Shown here: piece by piece, positions 1 through 10,388 of the stretch
Layout of the letters: every line of letters starts with the position of its first letter
Numbering within the stretch: the first letter of the stretch is position 1
DNA from: Mycolicibacterium sp. CBMA 247
GTDB lineage: Bacteria > Actinomycetota > Actinomycetes > Mycobacteriales > Mycobacteriaceae
Direction: 5' to 3'
NCBI RefSeq assembly: GCF_009729095.1
Contig: NZ_VTGX01000001.1
Span: forward strand, 2,046,001-2,110,000
DNA: 64,000 nucleotides
Notes under the pieces: generated by a model
Told to the model about the DNA's origin: nothing
Database searches by the model: none
What the model saw: only the letters and a program-made list of their open reading frames with translations
Program-made: the position numbers and the translations under genes

Positions 1-76
1 ACCCGGCGCCCGGACCGCTGGAGAGCAGCGCCGAATGCACCTCGGGTGGTAGGGCCATCCACATGGGGGCGGTCAT
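1..76 (-). CDS. ppe4: PPE family protein PPE4, N-terminus only (cut by window edge)
   Basis: Only the first 25 codons are present, from ATG at 76 running off the left edge. They read [20 protein letters not shown], which carries the Pro-Pro-Glu motif that names the PPE family. The start follows the PE5 stop codon by one base, the usual PE-PPE arrangement in which the two proteins form a secreted heterodimer. In known ESX-3 loci this gene is followed by esxG, esxH, espG3, eccD3, mycP3 and eccE3, which would lie outside the window. The name is inferred from the ESX-3 context. Confidence 0.85.
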   Translation of the reverse strand, partial: MTAPMWMALPPEVHSALLSSGPGAG

Positions 77-77
77 C

Positions 78-389
78 TCAGATGCCGCGCGCGATCAGGT
101 AGGACGAAGCTGCCATCGCGTCGCCGGTCAGGTAGCTGGCACCGGACTCACCGACGCCGACGCCCGAACGTCCGAGTTCCTCGACACCTTGAGCGGCCAG
201 CGCCGAGTGCTGGGCGCCGTGAGCGCTGAAACCGGTTGCGGTCTGCAGCGACACCGCGTCGGCCGCAGGCGGGATTACCGCCGAGACCAGCGGGGCGGCC
301 GCGGCGTGGGCGGCGGCCAGGCGCGCGGTGAGCGCCTCGACGGCCGCGCTGGCGGCGGTCAATCCTTCTGGAACTACCCGCAATGTCAT
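78..389 (-). CDS. pe5: PE family protein PE5, ESX-3 substrate
   Basis: A 103-residue protein with the PE-domain pattern of two alanine-rich amphipathic helices (roughly residues 10-35 and 45-90) and no C-terminal extension. It lies between eccC3 and the PPE gene, as in other ESX-3 loci. Its ATG shares the last base region of the eccC3 stop (both at 389), so the two are translationally coupled. Known role in the family: heterodimer with PPE4, exported by ESX-3 and tied to mycobactin-mediated iron use. Assignment rests on family features plus synteny. Confidence 0.9.
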   Translation of the reverse strand: MTLRVVPEGLTAASAAVEALTARLAAAHAAAAPLVSAVIPPAADAVSLQTATGFSAHGAQHSALAAQGVEELGRSGVGVGESGASYLTGDAMAASSYLIARGI

Positions 390-3300
390 CAGAATTCCTT
401 TCTCCCGTTGTTCACGGACAGTGCCGTGTCATCGATGAGTGGGTTGACGAGCTGGACGAACTCGGGCGCGTCGCTGTCTCCGAGCAACATGCCGCGTCCC
501 GCAGGGAATCGGGCGAACCGATGCCCGCGGAGCTTGCCGCTGTCGGCCGGATTGCCCGACAGCATCAACGTGGTCGCCTGCAGATCGTTGAGGCGACGCA
601 GTAGGGGCGCGGTCATCACGGCGTGCGCCGATCCGGTCGCTCGCGCCGTGACGATGACGCGCAGACCGAGATCGGACGCCTCGGCCAACAGGCCCACGAT
701 GTTGGTCCACGGCCGCTGCCCGGCGAACGGACCACTGACCATAGGCCCGTCGGGGATCTGGTCCACGTCGTCGATGATCAGGTAGTGAGTGTGGCCGTCC
801 GGCCCGGACCTCTTGTTCCAGGCGCTGAGCTCCTGCGGGCTCAAACCGGCCGGCGGACGGCGCTTCTCGATGAGGGCCGATAGTCCCAGCATCGCGGGCA
901 GCACCCGGTCGATGTTGGCGGTGTACTCGTTGTCGGGGAACAGCGGCTCCTCGACCAGATGCAGCCGCCGGTCGATGACCGTGAAGGCCACCTCGTCCGG
1001 ACGGGAGTTCTCCCGGATGGTCCGGATGATGTGACGCAGCAGCGTGGTCTTGCCCGACTTCGCATCGCCGAACACCGCCAGCAGCGGGTTGTTCTTGAAG
1101 TCGACCAGCACCGGCGCCAGGTCCTCTTCGCGCTGGCCGATCACCACCTGCTCGGGGGCCGGGTACAGCGACGCCAGCGCGGCGGGGGCCAACGCGGTGG
1201 GCAGCAGTCGCACCGGCGGTGCGCTCTGTCCCGGGTAGCGCGCGTTGATGACGGCGATATCGGACAGTTCCGGTTCGGCGAACAGGAAGTGCTCGGCGGA
1301 CATGGTCAGACCCCGGCCCGGCTGATCGACCGGCACACTGTCGGCGGGGCGGCGCAATGCACCCACCACGCGAACGATGCTGTCGTGGCTGTCGTGCAGC
1401 TTGAGCTCCAGTCGCAGGCCCAGCCCGTCGCGCATCGCCAACGGCACCTCCAGCCAGTTCGGCGTGGTGATCACGACGTGGATGCCGTAGGCCAGCCCGG
1501 TGTTGGCCAGCTCGGTCACCTTGGCCACCAGCGGATTCCGGGTGTTGAACGTGTCGGTGTTGTCCCGGCTGAACGCATACAGGTTGTCGATCACCAAGAA
1601 CACCCGTCCGTAACCGTCGGCATAGCCACCGTGACGGTTCACCGCGCCCTGCTGCTGGCGGGCCCGCAACAATTGCTCGAGCTCACCGAAGGTGCGGCGG
1701 ATGCGCTCAGGTTCCAGCGGCGTGGCCACACTGCCGACGTGGGCCAGATCAGCCAGGCCGGCCAGCTGTCCGCCGCCGTAGTCCAGGCAGTAGAAGCTCA
1801 CCTCGCTCGGCGAGTGCAGCGCGGCCGCGGACAGGATGAAGGTCTGCAGCGCGGTTGACTTGCCCGATCGCGGACCACCGTGGATCAGCACGTTGGCTGC
1901 CGACGAGTTGGCGTCGAACACCAATGTGTCCCGGCGCATCTCGAACGGCTTGTCGATTTCACCCAGCGGCCAACGCAGTTGACCGGGCTCCACCTGGGTC
2001 CGGGCCAGCACATCGTCCAGCGCGATCACGGCGTCCAGCGGCGGCAGCCACAGCTTCGGCGCCTGCGGTCCGTAGGTGGCCAGCTGGTCGCCGATGGTGG
2101 CGATGAGCTTGCGCGGTGGCGCCACCTCGAATTCCGGCTCGTTCGTGACGATCACGGTGTCGGGTTCGGGTTCCACCCGTGAGGCCGTGAACAGCTGCGG
2201 CTGCGGCAGGGCCCGCACCACGATCGACTTCTCTGCGCGCGGCGGATCGTAGATGCCGTCGACGTAGGTGCTGCGGAACTTGACCGGCACCGCACCCGGG
2301 GCGGGCACCAGGAAGCCCTCGCCCTTGTGCTCGCGACCCGATTCGATGTGATAGGCGTCCTCGACCCCGATGATCTGACGAGAGATGCTGGGGCTGGCCA
2401 CCTTCAGGCCGATCCGGTACGACGTGTTCTTGTCGATGTCCTTGATCCGGCCCACGTCCAGGGTCTGCGATGCGAACAGGATGTGTATCCGGAACGAGCG
2501 GCCCTTGCGCGCAACGTAATCGAACAGATCCGCGTACTCGGGATGCTCGGCGAGCATCAGGGTGAACTCGTCGGCCACCACGAAAAGCGTCGGCATCGGC
2601 GGCAGATCAGCGGCACCCGCGACCCCCGATTCCCTGGCCGCCTCGTACTCGGTCACCGAGTTGAACGCACTGCCCTGAACCCGCCGGCCGGCCTCCTTGA
2701 GCAGCTGCTCACGGCGGGCCACCTCACCGCGCAGGGTGTCGGCGAACCGGTCGGCCAGTGACCGCTTCTCGGCCATGTTCGAGATGACCGCGACGACCTG
2801 CGGGAAGTGGCGGAAGATGTCGGCTCCGGCCTCACCCTTGAAGTCGGCGTAGATCACGATCAGCCGGTCGGCGGAGTGAGTGGTCAAGAGTGACAACAGG
2901 ATCGACATCAAGGTCTGGGACTTGCCCGAGCCCGTCATACCGATCATCAGACCGTGCGGGCCCATGCCGCCCTCGGCCTCGTCCTTGAGGTCGAAGTACA
3001 GCGGCTCGCCGGTGGCGGTGACGCCGATCGGCACCCGCAGTTCCTCATCACGGTTACGCGGGGCCCACAGGCTGGCCACGTCCAGTGCCGAGGCATCCGG
3101 GATGTCGAGCAACGTGGTGAAGGTGGCACCACCGGTGGCGGTGGACCGCACATAGCCGGGATTGGAGTCCCACCGCGACAACCGGCGCGCGATGTGGGCG
3201 GCCTCGGCGGCCGACATCGAGTCGGCCCGATCGACGTAGGGCTGCCATCCGCTGCTCTGCCAGCGCTCGATCCGGCCTTCGGTGACCCGCAGGATGGGTC

Positions 3301-4369
3301 GTTCGGGATCGGGGTACTGCTCGCGGTTGGGCAGCGTGTCACTGCGGTGGATCACGGTCACCCCGGTCAGGCCGGGCCGGCGCGCGATGTCGTCGGGGTC
3401 GGCTTCGGGATCGTCGAGCACCACCAGCAGGTGCTTGACGGCCTGGTCCGCCTCGGCGGGGAACGCGGGCCGGCCGGCCAGCACCGAATCGAGTTGTCCG
3501 CGCAGCTCGGCGACGCCGGTCGTCAGGTACCGGGCCGGGCCGACACCGTCGGCCTGCGCCGGAATATCCACGTGCGGAAGCCATTTCAACCATGACCAGT
3601 CGTCGGCGTCGACGTCCGGTGAAGCCAGGGCCACCCCGAGCATGGTCGGGTCGTGCCAGGTGACCGACTGGGCGATCCAGGCCCGCAGCGCATCGCGGAC
3701 TTCCTGGGTCTCACCGATCACGGTGATCCGGGCGAGCTTGGTGACGTCGATGCCGGTCGGGGCGTCACGCACGGTGCGTTGCACATCGAGCAGACCGCGA
3801 AGGGTGCTGTGCGACACCGGTTCCAGATCGATCTCGTCGGCGGTGTCCTTCACCTTCACCGCGGCGTCCAGCGGCACATTGTGCAGCCCGGCCCGCAACA
3901 CCAGGAAGTCACGGTCGCGCGGGTCGCGTTCCCACTGCCTGCGAGTGCCCGGGATCGTGGCCAGGACCTCGGGCTCGGGGTGAGACCACTCCAGCGCCGC
4001 ATGCTGTTCGGCGGCGTGGGCACGGACGTTGTCGCGGACCACCGACAGGTAGCGCAGGTAGTCGGCGCGTTCGGCCTCGACCTCCTCGGTGCGCATCTTG
4101 TTGTCCGAGCCGCGGTAGAGCGCGGTGGCCGCCAGCAGCAACACGAACGGGAAGAACAGCGTTGTCGGAGAGATCATCCGCATTCCGGTGGCCACCAGGG
4201 CCACGATCATGCCCACGATCAGGATGACGATCAGGAACGGCAGCACCCTGCGCAACAGCGACGGCGGAACCAACCGCGGCAACTGCGGCGGCGACTCGAT
4301 TGTGATGGTGCCCTTACGGGTGGCCGGCGGGGCCAGCCTGCGCTGGTGCTCGAAGATCAGCCTGCTCAT
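389..4369 (-). CDS. eccC3: ESX-3 FtsK/SpoIIIE-type ATPase EccC3
   Basis: A 1326-residue membrane-anchored translocation ATPase, the motor of the ESX-3 type VII secretion machine. Two hydrophobic helices lie near residues 43-62 and 67-85. Three ATPase modules follow, each with a Walker A loop: GMTGSGKS near 477, GGPRSGKS near 831 and GDAKSGKT near 1101. A Walker B-like LFVVADE is near 596 for the first module. The length matches the single-chain EccC type, not the split EccCa/EccCb of ESX-1. It overlaps eccB3 by four bases (4366-4369) and is followed directly by PE5. It recognises C-terminal export signals of Esx and PE/PPE substrates in the family. Confidence 0.96.
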   Translation of the reverse strand: MSRLIFEHQRRLAPPATRKGTITIESPPQLPRLVPPSLLRRVLPFLIVILIVGMIVALVATGMRMISPTTLFFPFVLLLAATALYRGSDNKMRTEEVEAERADYLRYLSVVRDNVRAHAAEQHAALEWSHPEPEVLATIPGTRRQWERDPRDRDFLVLRAGLHNVPLDAAVKVKDTADEIDLEPVSHSTLRGLLDVQRTVRDAPTGIDVTKLARITVIGETQEVRDALRAWIAQSVTWHDPTMLGVALASPDVDADDWSWLKWLPHVDIPAQADGVGPARYLTTGVAELRGQLDSVLAGRPAFPAEADQAVKHLLVVLDDPEADPDDIARRPGLTGVTVIHRSDTLPNREQYPDPERPILRVTEGRIERWQSSGWQPYVDRADSMSAAEAAHIARRLSRWDSNPGYVRSTATGGATFTTLLDIPDASALDVASLWAPRNRDEELRVPIGVTATGEPLYFDLKDEAEGGMGPHGLMIGMTGSGKSQTLMSILLSLLTTHSADRLIVIYADFKGEAGADIFRHFPQVVAVISNMAEKRSLADRFADTLRGEVARREQLLKEAGRRVQGSAFNSVTEYEAARESGVAGAADLPPMPTLFVVADEFTLMLAEHPEYADLFDYVARKGRSFRIHILFASQTLDVGRIKDIDKNTSYRIGLKVASPSISRQIIGVEDAYHIESGREHKGEGFLVPAPGAVPVKFRSTYVDGIYDPPRAEKSIVVRALPQPQLFTASRVEPEPDTVIVTNEPEFEVAPPRKLIATIGDQLATYGPQAPKLWLPPLDAVIALDDVLARTQVEPGQLRWPLGEIDKPFEMRRDTLVFDANSSAANVLIHGGPRSGKSTALQTFILSAAALHSPSEVSFYCLDYGGGQLAGLADLAHVGSVATPLEPERIRRTFGELEQLLRARQQQGAVNRHGGYADGYGRVFLVIDNLYAFSRDNTDTFNTRNPLVAKVTELANTGLAYGIHVVITTPNWLEVPLAMRDGLGLRLELKLHDSHDSIVRVVGALRRPADSVPVDQPGRGLTMSAEHFLFAEPELSDIAVINARYPGQSAPPVRLLPTALAPAALASLYPAPEQVVIGQREEDLAPVLVDFKNNPLLAVFGDAKSGKTTLLRHIIRTIRENSRPDEVAFTVIDRRLHLVEEPLFPDNEYTANIDRVLPAMLGLSALIEKRRPPAGLSPQELSAWNKRSGPDGHTHYLIIDDVDQIPDGPMVSGPFAGQRPWTNIVGLLAEASDLGLRVIVTARATGSAHAVMTAPLLRRLNDLQATTLMLSGNPADSGKLRGHRFARFPAGRGMLLGDSDAPEFVQLVNPLIDDTALSVNNGRKEF

Positions 4370-5919
4370 CTTGTTGCCTCCAGGCGTGCGGCATCAGCAT
4401 TGGGCGACAGCGCATCATGCGCGATGAGGGCGTCGCCGCGGGACAGAGTCGGACCGGCCGCGAACTGCGTCAGGATCGACCACGGGACGGGCAGTGCCGA
4501 CGCATTCAGGCCAAGTGCGGCAAGGGTTTTGTCGTCACCGTTGGTGTCGATGCCGTAGCGGACACCGGTGTCGCTCACCCAGAACAGCGAGCCTGCGGTC
4601 GGCGATCCGGGTTCGGCGCCGACGGTCTGCACGAGGTATCCGCGGCCGGGCGCCAGCGCGACCCGACTGGCAGCGCCGTTGGCACCCGCACCGACCAGGC
4701 CGACGCTGTGCAGCCCCTCCGGCAACGGCAGTGCCGCACCGGACAGCACGGCCAGACGGCTCTCGGTGGCACCGGACGGCTTGCTCCACTGGGCGCAGGT
4801 CACCGGGGCCGCCGACGCGGACACCAACGTGAGCGGCCCAGCCGGGTAGGCGGCCGTGTCGAGACCACGGGCCACCGGGGTGCGGGCCACTTCGTCGGCT
4901 CCGAGCCGCGGCGGCTGTTGCAGCCCAAAGGAATCGGTGTTGCGCAGGATCGAGGCGAGCACCGGGGAGATCGGCTGCAGGCCGTCGGAGAGCACCGCGT
5001 AGTAGCGGATGGTGTTGTCGGCTTCGGCGGCCGTGACCACCGCGCCCACGGGTGCGGGTGCCGACAGCGGGAACTGTGCGGGCGCTCCCGCTCCGGCGAT
5101 GGCCGGAGCGGTCAGCGCGGGCGCCTCGGGGATCGCGTTGAACAGGCCCGCCGCGATGGGTCGCGGGGCCGGGATCTCGGCGCCGAAACCGAGTGCATCG
5201 GTGACCGCGCGGTCGGCCAGGTCGATCGGGCTGCGCTTGCCGCCCCACAGCAGCCAGTCGCCCGGGGTAGGGCCGCCGCTGTGGTGCACGAGCACCGCTT
5301 GGTCCGCGGTCAGCGCCTGCGCCCGCTCACCACCGGACACGGGCGCCCCGGCGATCAGGGTCACTCCGGCGTTGTCACCCGAATTGCTGTCACACACAGT
5401 CCAATCCGCGTCAGCACTGGCACTCTGCACCATCCGCTCCGGTGCGCCGGGGATGCCGAGCAGGTTGCCGCGCGGGTACTTGTCGATCTCGCTGGTCTTG
5501 ACGGTGGTCGGGTTGTCCGCCTTGCCGGCGATCAGCCGGGCCGAGGTGAGGTTGAGCACCGGATGCAGCTGTTCGCCCACACGCACGTACAGCGCCGCGG
5601 TGGATCGGTCGGCCAGCACGGCGTTGTTACCGGCCACCCCGCCCGGGCGGATCAGCGAGAACACGAAACAGCCGATCAGGCCGGTGGCCAGGACCAGCGC
5701 ACCGGTCAGCACCGCTCGGCTCTGGGTGCGCAGCGGGTCGACCAACATGCGGGTGTCGTGCAGCGCCACGCCGGATGCGATGCGGCGCATGACGAATCGC
5801 CAGCCCGTCACCTGATGACGGGTGACGAAGCCGCGGCGGTAGTCGACCTGGTCGGGGTTGTCGTTGGACGGTGTGCGGGAGCTGAACGATCGGCGCTGGT
5901 CTGGATCCGGCCCGGTCAT
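4366..5919 (-). CDS. eccB3: ESX-3 core membrane protein EccB3
   Basis: A 517-residue protein with a cytosolic N-terminal segment containing the conserved [17 protein letters not shown] pattern (about residues 31-47), one transmembrane helix near 74-94 and a large periplasmic domain rich in short repeats. Cys residues at the positions expected for a periplasmic disulfide (VCDSN and VTCAQ segments) are visible. EccB forms the ESX membrane complex with EccC, EccD and EccE. It overlaps both eccA3 (5916-5919) and eccC3 (4366-4369) by four bases, so the three genes are co-translated. Confidence 0.95.
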   Translation of the reverse strand: MTGPDPDQRRSFSSRTPSNDNPDQVDYRRGFVTRHQVTGWRFVMRRIASGVALHDTRMLVDPLRTQSRAVLTGALVLATGLIGCFVFSLIRPGGVAGNNAVLADRSTAALYVRVGEQLHPVLNLTSARLIAGKADNPTTVKTSEIDKYPRGNLLGIPGAPERMVQSASADADWTVCDSNSGDNAGVTLIAGAPVSGGERAQALTADQAVLVHHSGGPTPGDWLLWGGKRSPIDLADRAVTDALGFGAEIPAPRPIAAGLFNAIPEAPALTAPAIAGAGAPAQFPLSAPAPVGAVVTAAEADNTIRYYAVLSDGLQPISPVLASILRNTDSFGLQQPPRLGADEVARTPVARGLDTAAYPAGPLTLVSASAAPVTCAQWSKPSGATESRLAVLSGAALPLPEGLHSVGLVGAGANGAASRVALAPGRGYLVQTVGAEPGSPTAGSLFWVSDTGVRYGIDTNGDDKTLAALGLNASALPVPWSILTQFAAGPTLSRGDALIAHDALSPNADAARLEATR

Positions 5920-7742
5920 GCGGGCACCGTCAGGCCCAGGCCGCGCAGCAACGGAGCGGCCGAATTGTTCACGTCACCGGCGGTGATCGTCATCATCTCC
6001 TCGTCGGTGAAGTCGTCGTGGTCGGAATGGTCGAGGCGGTATTCGCGCTCCTCCTCGGAACGCTCGACCAGGTTGCGGACGAATCGGCCGTTACCGGCGA
6101 TGTCAAGGCTGCGTCGCGGCACACCGTTCACGTCCGGCGTGGTGGCCTCGGCGAGATGGCCGAACAGCTTCTCCATGTCGTCGTGGGCCGCGGGCTCGAA
6201 CGTGCTGTCGCGCTTCTCGGCCATCCGCACCGCGATCTCGACGAGTTCGGACGAGGAGTAGGACGGGAAGTCGATGCTGCGGGTGAATCGCGACCGCAAA
6301 CCTTCGTTGGTGTCCAGGAACATGTCGAGGTCTTTGCGGTAGCCCGCGACGATCACCACGAGCCGGTCGCGGTCGTTCTCCATGCGGGCCAGCAGCGTAT
6401 CGATGGCGACCAGACCGAAGTCGTTCTTGGCGCCGGTGGACACCAGCGCGTAGGCCTCGTCGAGGAACAGCACGCCGTCCAGTGCGCTGTCGATGATGGC
6501 GTTGGTCTTGGCTTCGGTCTCACCGATGTGCTGACCGATCAGGTCGGCGCGGTGGACCTCGCGGACCGTCTCCTTCTTGAGAAGCCCAAGGCCGCAATAG
6601 ATCTTGGCGACGACACGAGCGATGGTGGTCTTGCCCGTTCCGGGCGGTCCGGCGAACACCAGATGGTTGGCGCGCTGAGCCACGGCGAGCCCGCGTTCCT
6701 GGCGCCGGATCGACATGGCGACCGAGCTCTTGAGCCGCGCCACCTGGAACTTCACTTCTTCCAGGCCGATGAATTCGGCCAGCTCGGCTTCGGCCTCGAC
6801 AAGCAGATGTGCCTTGCGTTCCTTGGCGCCCGGGTCGACGAAGTCGGACTCCGACGGTTCGGTCTCCGGATCCCACGGATCGGTCCTGGCGTCGATACGC
6901 GCGGCGTTGGTGACGGCCAGCCCGAAGGTCGGGTCCGACAGCGCCGCTTCAACCTGCTCGTTCTCCGGATGCGCGGCGAAGAGGTCCTGCAGTACCTCGT
7001 TGGCGTCATCGGACTCGCCCTGCCCGCGCAAGGTCAAAGCCTTGGCCAGCGCGCCGTCGAGCGCTGCCACCGCAACTGGACCGGACGGATCCTCCAGGTA
7101 CGACAGCGCGGGTGCCAACATGCCGAGCCGGGCCAGCGCGATGCCCAGGGTGATCCGCGCGGCGTGCGCGGTGACCTCGTCGAGCGACGGGTCGGTGACG
7201 ACCGGGGTGAGCAGCCGCAGCACGTCCGACCAGCGCTCGGCGTGGTGGTTCATCGCCACCCGCAGCCAGGTGGCGTTCAGCCACCCGGGGCGACGGGCGA
7301 GCAGATCGGCCACCAGCGCGTCTGCCTCGGCCCGCGCCCCCGAGGCATAACGCCGTGCGGCGTAGGCAAGCTGGAACTCGCCTACCTCGCTGGCCCGGAA
7401 CTGCAGGTACAGCCCACTGTCATAAGTGAAACCGAGGTCACCGGCAGCCAGGTCGATCTCTCGTTGCAGCAGACCGGCGCTGGCTCGGGTACGCCACACC
7501 GCGTCGATGACCGGACCGGAGACGTCGCCCGCGGCGGCCAGGCCGGTCCAGGCGTCACAGTGGTCATGCGCGATATGTGTCAGACCAGCAAAGCCGACCC
7601 GGGCCGCGGCGAGATCGGCCGGGCGTTGCCGGTCGTTCACCGTCAGGCCCAGCGCACGACAACATGTGGCGAAGCGGCTGATCACATCGCGATCGGGCCG
7701 GGGCGCTCCCTTAGGCGGAGCCGCAAGCGTGTCACTACCCAT
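5916..7742 (-). CDS. eccA3: ESX-3 AAA+ ATPase EccA3
   Basis: A 608-residue cytosolic AAA+ protein of the CbxX/CfxQ type. The N-terminal half (1-280) is a helical TPR-like domain. The C-terminal half carries Walker A GPPGTGKT near 365 and Walker B VLFLDEA near 424. In ESX systems EccA assists substrate handling. It is the first gene of the operon, and the 127 bp upstream hold two IdeR-like boxes. Upstream of the ATG at 7742 there is an AAGGAG-like stretch about 30 bases away but no well-spaced Shine-Dalgarno. No other in-frame start was found between that stretch and 7742. Confidence 0.95.
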   Translation of the reverse strand: MGSDTLAAPPKGAPRPDRDVISRFATCCRALGLTVNDRQRPADLAAARVGFAGLTHIAHDHCDAWTGLAAAGDVSGPVIDAVWRTRASAGLLQREIDLAAGDLGFTYDSGLYLQFRASEVGEFQLAYAARRYASGARAEADALVADLLARRPGWLNATWLRVAMNHHAERWSDVLRLLTPVVTDPSLDEVTAHAARITLGIALARLGMLAPALSYLEDPSGPVAVAALDGALAKALTLRGQGESDDANEVLQDLFAAHPENEQVEAALSDPTFGLAVTNAARIDARTDPWDPETEPSESDFVDPGAKERKAHLLVEAEAELAEFIGLEEVKFQVARLKSSVAMSIRRQERGLAVAQRANHLVFAGPPGTGKTTIARVVAKIYCGLGLLKKETVREVHRADLIGQHIGETEAKTNAIIDSALDGVLFLDEAYALVSTGAKNDFGLVAIDTLLARMENDRDRLVVIVAGYRKDLDMFLDTNEGLRSRFTRSIDFPSYSSSELVEIAVRMAEKRDSTFEPAAHDDMEKLFGHLAEATTPDVNGVPRRSLDIAGNGRFVRNLVERSEEEREYRLDHSDHDDFTDEEMMTITAGDVNNSAAPLLRGLGLTVPA

Positions 7743-7778
7743 ATCCGTGCGCGGGAGCAGACGCCCCCGACTCTCTCC

Positions 7779-7797
7779 TTATGTATGGCTAAGCTAA
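7779..7797 (-). promoter_or_regulatory. IdeR (iron) box 1 upstream of ESX-3
   Basis: Read on the minus strand the 19 bases match the mycobacterial IdeR consensus TTAGGTTAGGCTAACCTAA at 14 positions by my count. It lies 37 bp before the eccA3 start. IdeR repression of ESX-3 under iron-replete conditions is established in mycobacteria. Binding here is inferred from sequence and position. Confidence 0.65.
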
Positions 7798-7809
7798 CTT
7801 TCGCTGAAG

Positions 7810-7828
7810 TTAGCATTGCATAACCTTA
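7810..7828. promoter_or_regulatory. Second, weaker IdeR-like box
   Basis: A second 19-base stretch beginning TTAG and containing the strong right half TAACCT matches the IdeR consensus at 13 of 19 positions. Its centre is 31 bp from that of box 1, about three helical turns, so two IdeR dimers could bind one face of the DNA. No Zur-type box was seen between 7743 and 7869. Confidence 0.45.
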
Positions 7829-7869
7829 ACTGTCGAGAGGCACGTACTCGGGCTAGCTCGTGAACTGCC

Positions 7870-8763
7870 TCACCCTTTGGTCGCGGCCACCAGCGAGATA
7901 GTTCCCGTCATCAGGCTGGCTTCTGAGTCCGGCCCAGGCACGGGCCGACCCGCTTGAGCCAGATAGTCATGTAGTGGTGTCGCCGCTGCGTCCCAGCCCC
8001 GCGAGCCGAACCACTGCTCCGCCGGCTCGTGTTGCTGGTTGTACACCAGGGTGAAGAAGGCGTTCTCGTCGCCGGATGACACCGCTTCGGCGCGCTTGGC
8101 CTCGAACGCTTCGGCCGGCATCGGGATCGCCTCCTCGACACCGACAAAGCTGCCGGGTGCGGCCAACTCATCAATTCCAGCAAACAACCGTTCCTGTGCT
8201 GTGGCAGGCAGATAGATCAACAATCCCTCGGCGATCCATGCCGAGGGCCGCGACGGATCGAAGCCGTTCGCGCGCAGGGCCTGCGGCCAGTCCTCCCGGA
8301 GATCGACCGCTACCTCACGCCGCTCGGCCGTCGGCGTCTCGCCCAGCCGATCCACGGTGTCGCGCTTGAACTCGAGCACCCGAGGCTGGTCCAGCTCGTA
8401 GACCACGGTGCCGTCCGCCCACGGCAGCCGGTAGGCGCGCGAGTCCAGGCCGGCCGCCAGCAACACGATCTGCTTGACCCCGGCGTCGATGGCCCGCGTG
8501 AAGTACTCGTCGAAATACTTCGTCCGAGCACCTTGGAAGTTGACGAAGTTCTCGCCGAATTCGGTCTGCAGCGGATGCTCGGGGTCGGTGCCCTCGACAG
8601 CGGTCGTCCACTCGCCGCCTACCGCACGACAGAACGCCTCGGCATACTGGTCGACGGCAAGAGGATCGGGCTTCCGCGCCTCCAATGCCCTTGAGGCAGC
8701 CACGAATAACGCTGTCTGCCCTACGCTTGTGGTGATATCCCAGTTGTCATCATCGGTACGCAC
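7870..8763 (-). CDS. Rv0281-type SAM-dependent methyltransferase (LCM-like family)
   Basis: A 297-residue class I methyltransferase of the mycobacterial TIGR00027 / leucine carboxyl methyltransferase-like family. The SAM-binding motif [16 protein letters not shown] is at about residues 100-115, followed by the acidic YELDQP at 122-127 and a third motif [10 protein letters not shown] near 193. The substrate of this large mycobacterial family is unknown. It begins with GTG at 8763 and lies next to eccA3, as Rv0281 lies next to Rv0282 in M. tuberculosis. A second member of the family is at 14498-15331. Confidence 0.85.
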   Translation of the reverse strand: MRTDDDNWDITTSVGQTALFVAASRALEARKPDPLAVDQYAEAFCRAVGGEWTTAVEGTDPEHPLQTEFGENFVNFQGARTKYFDEYFTRAIDAGVKQIVLLAAGLDSRAYRLPWADGTVVYELDQPRVLEFKRDTVDRLGETPTAERREVAVDLREDWPQALRANGFDPSRPSAWIAEGLLIYLPATAQERLFAGIDELAAPGSFVGVEEAIPMPAEAFEAKRAEAVSSGDENAFFTLVYNQQHEPAEQWFGSRGWDAAATPLHDYLAQAGRPVPGPDSEASLMTGTISLVAATKG

Positions 8764-8793
8764 CGCCGCGAGAGTACGCCGCGATTCTGGCAG

Positions 8794-9696
8794 CTAGATC
8801 AGCGGACGACCGGTGCGGATACGCCAGTCGAGGTCCTTGAGCAGCAGATTGAATGGGAACTGCCGCAGGAACGACGGCAGCAGGTCGTTGATCGTACGCA
8901 GCACCGCGATCAGCCGGTCGAACCGCTTCTGACTCTTGGCATCCCACGGCAATAGCATCTCGTCACGGAACCGCTGCGGGAGAAACCCGGTGGTGATCAG
9001 CAGGGCCACCGCATCGAGCCGGCGCTGTACTGCGCGGGGCAGTACGGGTTTCTTGGGCCGGCCCGCCGCGATCGGATACAGATATCCACGCACGGTGTCG
9101 TCGATGTGCAGCTTCTGCAGCGATTCCTCCCAGTACCGGTCGAACGCGGCCCGGTCGGCCGGCCACATGCCCTCGGGCACTTGCAGCGTGGTGCCCATCG
9201 TGACGCTGTCGCGGTAGTGCCGGTCGGCGGTCTCGTCGTCCATTTCGCCGATGAACATCCGGAACACATCGACCCCGCCCTTGTAGAGGCAGGCGGCCAC
9301 CCACAGCTGCAGATTCTTGTCGAACGCGTTGTACTTCACCGGGCTGTCCTCGGTGGAGTACACCTGCGCGTGCGCCTTGTTGACCGCACGACGGTAGGCG
9401 GCCTTCTGGTCGTCGCTGCCACGGGTGGCCACGGCCAGATAGGTGAAGGTGGTCCTGGCCCGCTTGATCGGGTGGAGATCGGTGCGGCCACTGTCGACGC
9501 GGCTCTCGACGACGCCGTAGCCGACCCCGGGGTTGGCCAGCTGCATGATCACGTTGGCCGGACCGGCCAACAGCGCCACACCCATCAGACCGTCGTCGAA
9601 GCCGGCGCTCTGTCGGCGGCGCTTCGGCGCAGCGCCGGGACGTGACGATTCACTCATCGCCCGTTCGACGTGCGGGATCGGTTCGCTGACCGTCAT
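8794..9696 (-). CDS. Oxygenase MpaB-family protein (DUF2236), Rv0276-like
   Basis: A 300-residue protein of the MpaB/latex-clearing-protein-like family, which are haem-dependent oxygenases where studied. The family core is visible in GFDDGLMGVALLAGPANVIM near the N-terminus, the central HPIKRARTTFTYLAVAT segment with a candidate haem-ligand histidine, and the WRIRTGRP tail. ATG at 9696 is chosen because AAGGGG sits five bases upstream; GTG at 9702 would overlap that Shine-Dalgarno. It is divergent from the TetR gene at 9773, matching Rv0276/Rv0275c. The substrate is not known. Confidence 0.75.
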   Translation of the reverse strand: MTVSEPIPHVERAMSESSRPGAAPKRRRQSAGFDDGLMGVALLAGPANVIMQLANPGVGYGVVESRVDSGRTDLHPIKRARTTFTYLAVATRGSDDQKAAYRRAVNKAHAQVYSTEDSPVKYNAFDKNLQLWVAACLYKGGVDVFRMFIGEMDDETADRHYRDSVTMGTTLQVPEGMWPADRAAFDRYWEESLQKLHIDDTVRGYLYPIAAGRPKKPVLPRAVQRRLDAVALLITTGFLPQRFRDEMLLPWDAKSQKRFDRLIAVLRTINDLLPSFLRQFPFNLLLKDLDWRIRTGRPLI

Positions 9697-9709
9697 GGTC
9701 ACCCCTTCT

Positions 9710-9730
9710 GAAACTGCGAACGTGTGTTTC
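9710..9730. promoter_or_regulatory. Weak inverted repeat between MpaB and TetR genes
   Basis: GAAAC at 9710-9714 pairs with GTTTC at 9726-9730 across an 11-base spacer. It lies in the 76 bp divergent gap, where an autoregulating TetR operator would be expected. The arms are short, so chance is possible. Confidence 0.2.
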
Positions 9731-9772
9731 CTGATACTGGCCTGCCGGCCTGACGGGTGTCAAGATGTCTGG

Positions 9773-10387
9773 GTGAAGCAGGTCCGCCCGTACCGAGGCA
9801 TCGAAGCGTCCGACCGCCTCGCGCAGCGGCGCAGCCAGCTGCTGGAGGCCGGGCTGGACCTTCTGGGAGCCGAGGACGCCGACGTGACGGTCCGCGCCGT
9901 ATGCCGCACCGCCGGTTTGGCAGCGCGATATTTCTACGAGAGCTTCGCCGACAAGGACGATTTCATCGGCGCGGTGTACGACTCGGTGATCACCGATATC
10001 GCGACCTCGACACAGGCCGCCGTCGCCGCCGTTCCCCTGGCCGACCAGACCGCCGCGGGGATGGCCAACATCGTGCACCTGATCTCCGAGGATCACCGCA
10101 TCGGCCGGCTGTTGTTCAGCGTCAAACTGTCCAACGAGGTGTTGATCCGCAAGCGCGTCGAGTCCATCTCACTGTTCGCCACGCTGCTCGGTCAGCACGC
10201 CGGCGATGCCCTGGACCTGCGTGAGAACGACTATCTCAGGGCCACCTCGTATTTCGCCGTCGGCGGGGTGACCCAGACGATCAGCGCGTGGCTGTCCGGC
10301 GAGGTCTCATTCTCCCCCGAACAGCTCGTCAACCAGTTGCGCTCGATGCTCGACGCACTGGCCAGAATGCAGCAACCGGGGGGTTGA
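9773..10387 (+). CDS. TetR family transcriptional regulator, Rv0275c-like
   Basis: A 204-residue regulator. The N-terminal helix-turn-helix is seen in VTVRAVCRTAGLAARYFYES followed by FADKDDFIGAVYDSV, the standard TetR recognition helix pattern, and a helical ligand-binding domain follows. The frame stays open far upstream, but GTG at 9773 (encoding VKQVRPYR) is the sensible start because earlier codons run into the divergent MpaB-type gene. It lies one base before an AraC-type gene and is probably cotranscribed with it. Its likely target is the divergent oxygenase gene. Confidence 0.85.
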   Translation: MKQVRPYRGIEASDRLAQRRSQLLEAGLDLLGAEDADVTVRAVCRTAGLAARYFYESFADKDDFIGAVYDSVITDIATSTQAAVAAVPLADQTAAGMANIVHLISEDHRIGRLLFSVKLSNEVLIRKRVESISLFATLLGQHAGDALDLRENDYLRATSYFAVGGVTQTISAWLSGEVSFSPEQLVNQLRSMLDALARMQQPGG

Positions 10388-10388
10388 C

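Noticed and set aside
4417..6261. 614-codon plus-strand open frame over eccB3
   Set aside because: Composition is that of an antisense shadow (Arg/Gly/Gln/His-rich, no motif) and eccB3 is unmistakable on the other strand.
7743..7869. Possible Zur box at the ESX-3 promoter
   Set aside because: I searched the gap for a Zur-like AT-rich palindrome and found only the two IdeR-like sites.
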